Origin: Proteobacteria bacterium UBA981
Lineage (GTDB): Bacteria > Pseudomonadota > Gammaproteobacteria > Ga0077536
NCBI GenBank assembly: GCA_002292285.1
Contig: DBBP01000021.1
Coordinates: 1-64,000 of the forward strand
DNA length: 64,000 bases
Reading direction: 5' to 3'
The notes beneath the pieces are model-generated. The model made no database searches. It worked only from the letters and a program-made list of their open reading frames with translations, and was not told the origin of the DNA. Positions 60,956-64,000 of the stretch are shown here, piece after piece. Each line of letters begins with the position of its first letter. Positions within the stretch are counted from its first letter, which is position 1. The position numbers and the translations under genes are program-made.

Positions 60956-62395
60956 TCAGGCGTAGTGCTGCGGCCGACGACCAGCCCAGGGCAAGGCCTG
61001 CTCGAGTTGCCCCGCCAGACTGTAAAGCGTTTCCTCGTCGCTCATCCGCCCGACAAACTGCATCGCTATCGGCAGCCCCGCCTTTGATTGCCACAACGGC
61101 AACATCACGGCCGGTTGGCCGGTGGTGTTAAACAGCGGCGTAAACTGGGTGTAGTCGTACATCATCTGGTCCCACCAGTCGCGCGGCCCCACGCCGCTTG
61201 CGTTCTGGTTGAGTACACCAAGCTTCGCGACTTCGCCGCCAAGCCCCGGCGTCAGCAGCACGTCGCAATCGCGCATCACCGCACCGACCGTTCGCGACAC
61301 CGCGTTCTGCACCCCCATGGCCCATTCCATTTTCATCGCGTTGAGCGACTGCGCGTAACGATAAACTTCCAGCGTCACCGCCTCGACCGTGCGCTTGCCG
61401 ATTTTGCGTCCGGTCATCGCGGAGAACTGTTCCATGAAATGACCCAGTGTTGCCGCCCACAGCATGATGGACGATTCGTTGAACGTTTCGGCATCGTACT
61501 TTAGCCGTACCGGCTGGCACACATGGCCAAGATCTTCGAGCAGCTTGCAGGTGTCCTTCAATCTGGCGCGCTGCTCGGCAGCTGCGCGTGCAGTACCAGG
61601 CAACTGATCAATGACACCAATCCGGAGCGATTTGGGTGCTGTCATTGCTGCGGACAAAAAACTGCGCGTTGGCGGCATCGCGGCATAGAAATACCCATCA
61701 TCCGGACCGGCGACAGCATCGAGCAGGGCCGCAGAATCTCGCACCGTGCGGGTTTCAACGAACTCGATGGCAAGTCCCCACAGAAACATGCCGCCGTCGG
61801 GACCTGTTGGGGTGCGGCCTCGTGACGGCTTCATACCCACAACGCCATTGCACGCGGCCGGAATGCGAATCGAGCCACCACCGTCATTGGCATGCGCAAT
61901 CGGTACGATTCCAGAGGCCACTGAGGCACCCGCGCCACCAGAAGAGCCACCGACGGAGTGACCGGTATTCCACGGATTACGCGTCGGTCCGTACACCACG
62001 GCTTCGCTGCTCGCGTTGAAAGCCATTTCCGGTGTAGTGGTGGTGCCAACAGTGACCAGGCCCGCTTTGCGCATGCGGCTCATGAGTTCGGTGTCGGCGT
62101 CGAACTGGATGCCGGCCGCCAGCCGCGAACCCGCCGAAGTCTTCATGCCTTTGAAATGCATGCCGAACTCTTTAACCAGAAACGGCACGCCGCTAAACGG
62201 GCCGGGCGATAAACCCCGACGGATCTCGGCCTGCGCTTCCTTACGCAGGACCTGCACAACACAGTTCAGTTCGGGGTTGAGCCGCTCGATGGCAGCAATC
62301 GCGCAATCGACCAATTCCTGCGCCGAAACCTCGCGGCGCCGAACCAGATCGGCCAATCCCAGTCCGTCATAGCTGCTGTATTGTTCAATGCTCAT
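60956..62395 (-). CDS. Amidase (amidase signature family)
   Basis: This 479-residue amidase has Lys in GVPFLVKEFGMHFKGM, the Gly/Ser-rich SVGGSSGGAGASVASGI, and Ser in ANDGGGSIRIPAACNGVVGMKPS. The C-terminal MYDYTQFTPLFNTTGQPAVMLPLW is conserved. It is the third amidase-signature protein in the window, and it differs clearly in sequence from the other two. It precedes the PLP-enzyme gene on the same strand. Confidence 0.92.
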   Translation of the reverse strand: MSIEQYSSYDGLGLADLVRRREVSAQELVDCAIAAIERLNPELNCVVQVLRKEAQAEIRRGLSPGPFSGVPFLVKEFGMHFKGMKTSAGSRLAAGIQFDADTELMSRMRKAGLVTVGTTTTPEMAFNASSEAVVYGPTRNPWNTGHSVGGSSGGAGASVASGIVPIAHANDGGGSIRIPAACNGVVGMKPSRGRTPTGPDGGMFLWGLAIEFVETRTVRDSAALLDAVAGPDDGYFYAAMPPTRSFLSAAMTAPKSLRIGVIDQLPGTARAAAEQRARLKDTCKLLEDLGHVCQPVRLKYDAETFNESSIMLWAATLGHFMEQFSAMTGRKIGKRTVEAVTLEVYRYAQSLNAMKMEWAMGVQNAVSRTVGAVMRDCDVLLTPGLGGEVAKLGVLNQNASGVGPRDWWDQMMYDYTQFTPLFNTTGQPAVMLPLWQSKAGLPIAMQFVGRMSDEETLYSLAGQLEQALPWAGRRPQHYA

Positions 62396-62831
62396 TAGTT
62401 CGATTTCCCTCGTTTCTGTTGCCCCAGCGCCGTGCGGCTACCGCGCAGGCTTGCTTAGCAGAGTATCGAAATTGCCTGTCGCGTGACAGGTCCGCGCCAC
62501 ACCCGAGCCGTGTCCGCCGCGCGGCAACGGGTCAATGTCCTGCTTCGCTCCGCAAACAGCGATGCTGAGATTGTGGACAGACGCCCAAAACCTCATTCGC
62601 AGCGTTGTTGCACATGCGATAGCGAGCCGAACGCTGTACTATTTCGGCGCTCAGATTCGATAACCTTCGCGCGAATTTCACCGTCGCCGTATGCCACCAC
62701 GGCGCGTGTGAGGGTGAACCACGCGCCGGCGGTGACAACGGACTCTATTCAAGTTCCGGTTTCGCAACCGTACTGTCACTGTCGCTAATTGTCGGCCCCC
62801 ACAGGGTGCCCAACGACGGGAAACTGCCTGG
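62396..62831. other. Divergent intergenic region
   Basis: This stretch separates the minus-strand amidase gene from the plus-strand DUF3450 gene. A small perfect hairpin (CCTGTCGCGTGACAGG) lies at about 62475-62490 but has no T-run, so it is not a terminator. It may be an operator-like dyad. No gene is recognised. Confidence 0.35.
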
Positions 62832-63632
62832 ATGATGACGTATTCGACCTTGAACGGTTGCAAGCCGCTGGCAATTGCGCTCACCACCCTCGTGGTCCTG
62901 CTCGGCCCGTGCCACTTGCCCGCCCAGCAAACGATCGACGCGGTGACCGCTGTCGGCGAACAACGCATCGCAGAAGGCGTGAGCGCGCAGCGCGAAGTTG
63001 AGCGCATCAGTGACCGCACAACGACGCTTGAAAGCGAATACCGGCAAATCACTAAAGTGGTCGAAGGTCTGACTGTCTACAACGGACTGCTGCAAAAGCA
63101 GGTCGACAATCAGCTCGATGAGGTCGCCGCCCTGAGCGACTCCATTAATAAGGTCGCGCTAATCGAGCGCCAGATTGTGCCGTTGATGATGCAAATGATA
63201 GCGACCCTGGATGAGTTCGTCGGCCTTGACGTACCGTTCCTGCCGCAAGAACGCGCCAAACGAGTCGTCGGTCTGCAAACGATGATGGAACGCTCGGACG
63301 TCACCGCGGCCGAGAAGTTTCGCCGCATCATCGAAGCCTACCAAATCGAAAACGAATATGGCCGCACCATCGAGGCCTACAAAGGCAGTCTCAAACTTGA
63401 CGGCGGCAATCGGGAAGTCAACTTTCTGCGCCTTGGTCGCGTTGCCCTGCTCTACCAGACGGATGGCGGCGAGCTGACCGGTGCCTGGGATCAAGCCGCA
63501 GGCAGTTGGCACGAACTGGCGCCGGAAGTGTACAAACATGACGTTGCCAAAGGCCTGCGCGTGGCACGTAAACAGGTCGCGCCCGATCTGCTCGTGCTGC
63601 CGATACGAGCGCCGACGGAGGCATCACAGTGA
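62832..63632 (+). CDS. DUF3450-family periplasmic protein
   Basis: This 266-residue protein has a signal peptide (KPLAIALTTLVVLLGPCHLPA) followed by a long coiled coil (residues 50-110, RTTTLESEYRQITKVVEGLTVYN) and the conserved QERAKRVVGLQTMMERSDVTAAEKFRRIIEAYQIENEYGRTIEAY. This is the DUF3450 family, normally the first gene of a TonB-linked operon with two ExbB/TolQ proteins, ExbD, TonB and a TPR protein. The next gene overlaps its stop (GTGA), as expected. Confidence 0.92.
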   Translation: MMTYSTLNGCKPLAIALTTLVVLLGPCHLPAQQTIDAVTAVGEQRIAEGVSAQREVERISDRTTTLESEYRQITKVVEGLTVYNGLLQKQVDNQLDEVAALSDSINKVALIERQIVPLMMQMIATLDEFVGLDVPFLPQERAKRVVGLQTMMERSDVTAAEKFRRIIEAYQIENEYGRTIEAYKGSLKLDGGNREVNFLRLGRVALLYQTDGGELTGAWDQAAGSWHELAPEVYKHDVAKGLRVARKQVAPDLLVLPIRAPTEASQ

Positions 63633-64000
63633 TTCGCGCACGTCTCGGCATCCTGCTCACATTGCTGTTGGCTGCACTCCCGTCAAGCTATGCGGCGGAG
63701 TCTTTATCACTTGATGCGCTGCTCGAGAAAGTCAAAGCAGGGCGCGTTCAGGATAGCCAGGAGAATGCCGCCCGAATTGCGACGTTCATGGCCAATCAAT
63801 TACGCCAGAAAGAATTGTTTGAGCAGGCCAAGCAACAACAGGCCGCCAGCGAGGCGCGCTCCAAGGCGCTCGAGGTGAGCTTCGAGGACAACGATGCGCG
63901 TATCGTCGAACTCGAGCTCGCACTCGAAGAACGGCTGGGTTCGCTGAAAGAATTGTTTGGCGTGTTGCAGCAGGCGGCAGGCGATGCGCGCGGTCAGTTC
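63629..64000 (+). CDS. MotA/TolQ/ExbB proton-channel-family protein, N-terminal part (runs off the window)
   Basis: The first 124 codons are visible. GTG 63629 overlaps the DUF3450 stop (GTGA). A signal peptide (RLGILLTLLLAALPSSYAAE) is followed by a helical region with coiled-coil character (LLEKVKAGRVQDSQENAARIA). ELEERLGSLKELFGVLQQ-like sequence near the window end is typical of the large ExbB-type proteins that follow DUF3450. The membrane channel domain lies beyond the right edge. It would energise TonB-dependent outer-membrane transport. Confidence 0.82.
   Translation, partial: MIRARLGILLTLLLAALPSSYAAESLSLDALLEKVKAGRVQDSQENAARIATFMANQLRQKELFEQAKQQQAASEARSKALEVSFEDNDARIVELELALEERLGSLKELFGVLQQAAGDARGQF

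Noticed and set aside
62475..62490. Hairpin CCTGTCGCGTGACAGG
   Set aside because: Lacks a T-run on either strand, so not a terminator; operator role cannot be supported.
1..64000. tRNA, rRNA, CRISPR arrays, intact insertion sequences or prophage genes
   Set aside because: Looked for tRNA T-loop motifs, regularly spaced repeats, intact transposases and integrases and found none.

Overview
The window looks like part of a heterotrophic, aerobic proteobacterial chromosome. A gammaproteobacterium is most likely, judging by the RoxA-type ribosomal oxygenase, the DUF3450-ExbB pair at the right end, the RpoE-ChrR cluster with DUF1365/CFA/DUF3833 genes, and the FadL porin. This is inference from gene families; no rRNA or tRNA gene was seen. 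Coding density is high, genes lie in short operons on both strands, and many junctions are 4-base ATGA/GTGA overlaps. GTG and TTG starts are common.

Region by region. 0.2-2.4 kb: an exported caspase-fold protein. 3-4.6 kb: GNAT acetyltransferase and RoxA. 4.9-12.9 kb: a catabolic, oxygen-using set (thiolase-like protein, acyl-CoA-dehydrogenase-fold monooxygenase, MAPEG protein, LLM flavin oxidoreductase, FadL porin, Baeyer-Villiger-type monooxygenase). 12.9-14.2 kb: a three-subunit nitrile hydratase / thiocyanate hydrolase-type operon. 14.3-25.4 kb: SDR proteins, F420-type split-barrel proteins, a PQQ dehydrogenase, a cyclase-like regulator, hydrolases, a trypsin-like protease and a CoA-transferase. 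25.4-37.4 kb: an ECF sigma factor (RpoE) and its ChrR anti-sigma factor, with what looks like their regulon: FAD oxidoreductase (frameshifted here), DUF1365, CFA-type methyltransferase, MFS transporter, NTF2-like, SDR, DUF6134, DUF3833, AhcY and photolyase. Four promoter-like elements of identical architecture, TGATC(C/A)-N16-CGT(A/G), lie in its two divergent intergenic regions.

37.4-40.3 kb holds an acyl-CoA dehydrogenase and then a decayed stretch with palindromic repeats, a transposase-like tail, an FHA fragment and a PEP-CTERM fragment. 40.3-45.4 kb: DUF3179, a DcmR-like regulator, hydrolase, amidase, NTF2-like protein. 45.6-51.4 kb is the most unusual operon: a cation/proton antiporter, a Rieske-FMN glutamate-synthase-like fusion and a Rieske-ThDP enzyme fusion, joined by ATGA overlaps, with a hypothetical protein downstream. 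51.8-64 kb: hydrolases, SnoaL-like proteins, a secreted nuclease, two more amidases, an acyl-CoA synthetase, a GST remnant, a cupin, a PLP enzyme and the start of a DUF3450-ExbB/TolQ operon that runs off the right edge.

The strongest leads are the antiporter/double-Rieske operon, the ECF promoter set, the 10-bp duplication that breaks the FAD oxidoreductase, and the split nitrile hydratase/thiocyanate hydrolase operon.
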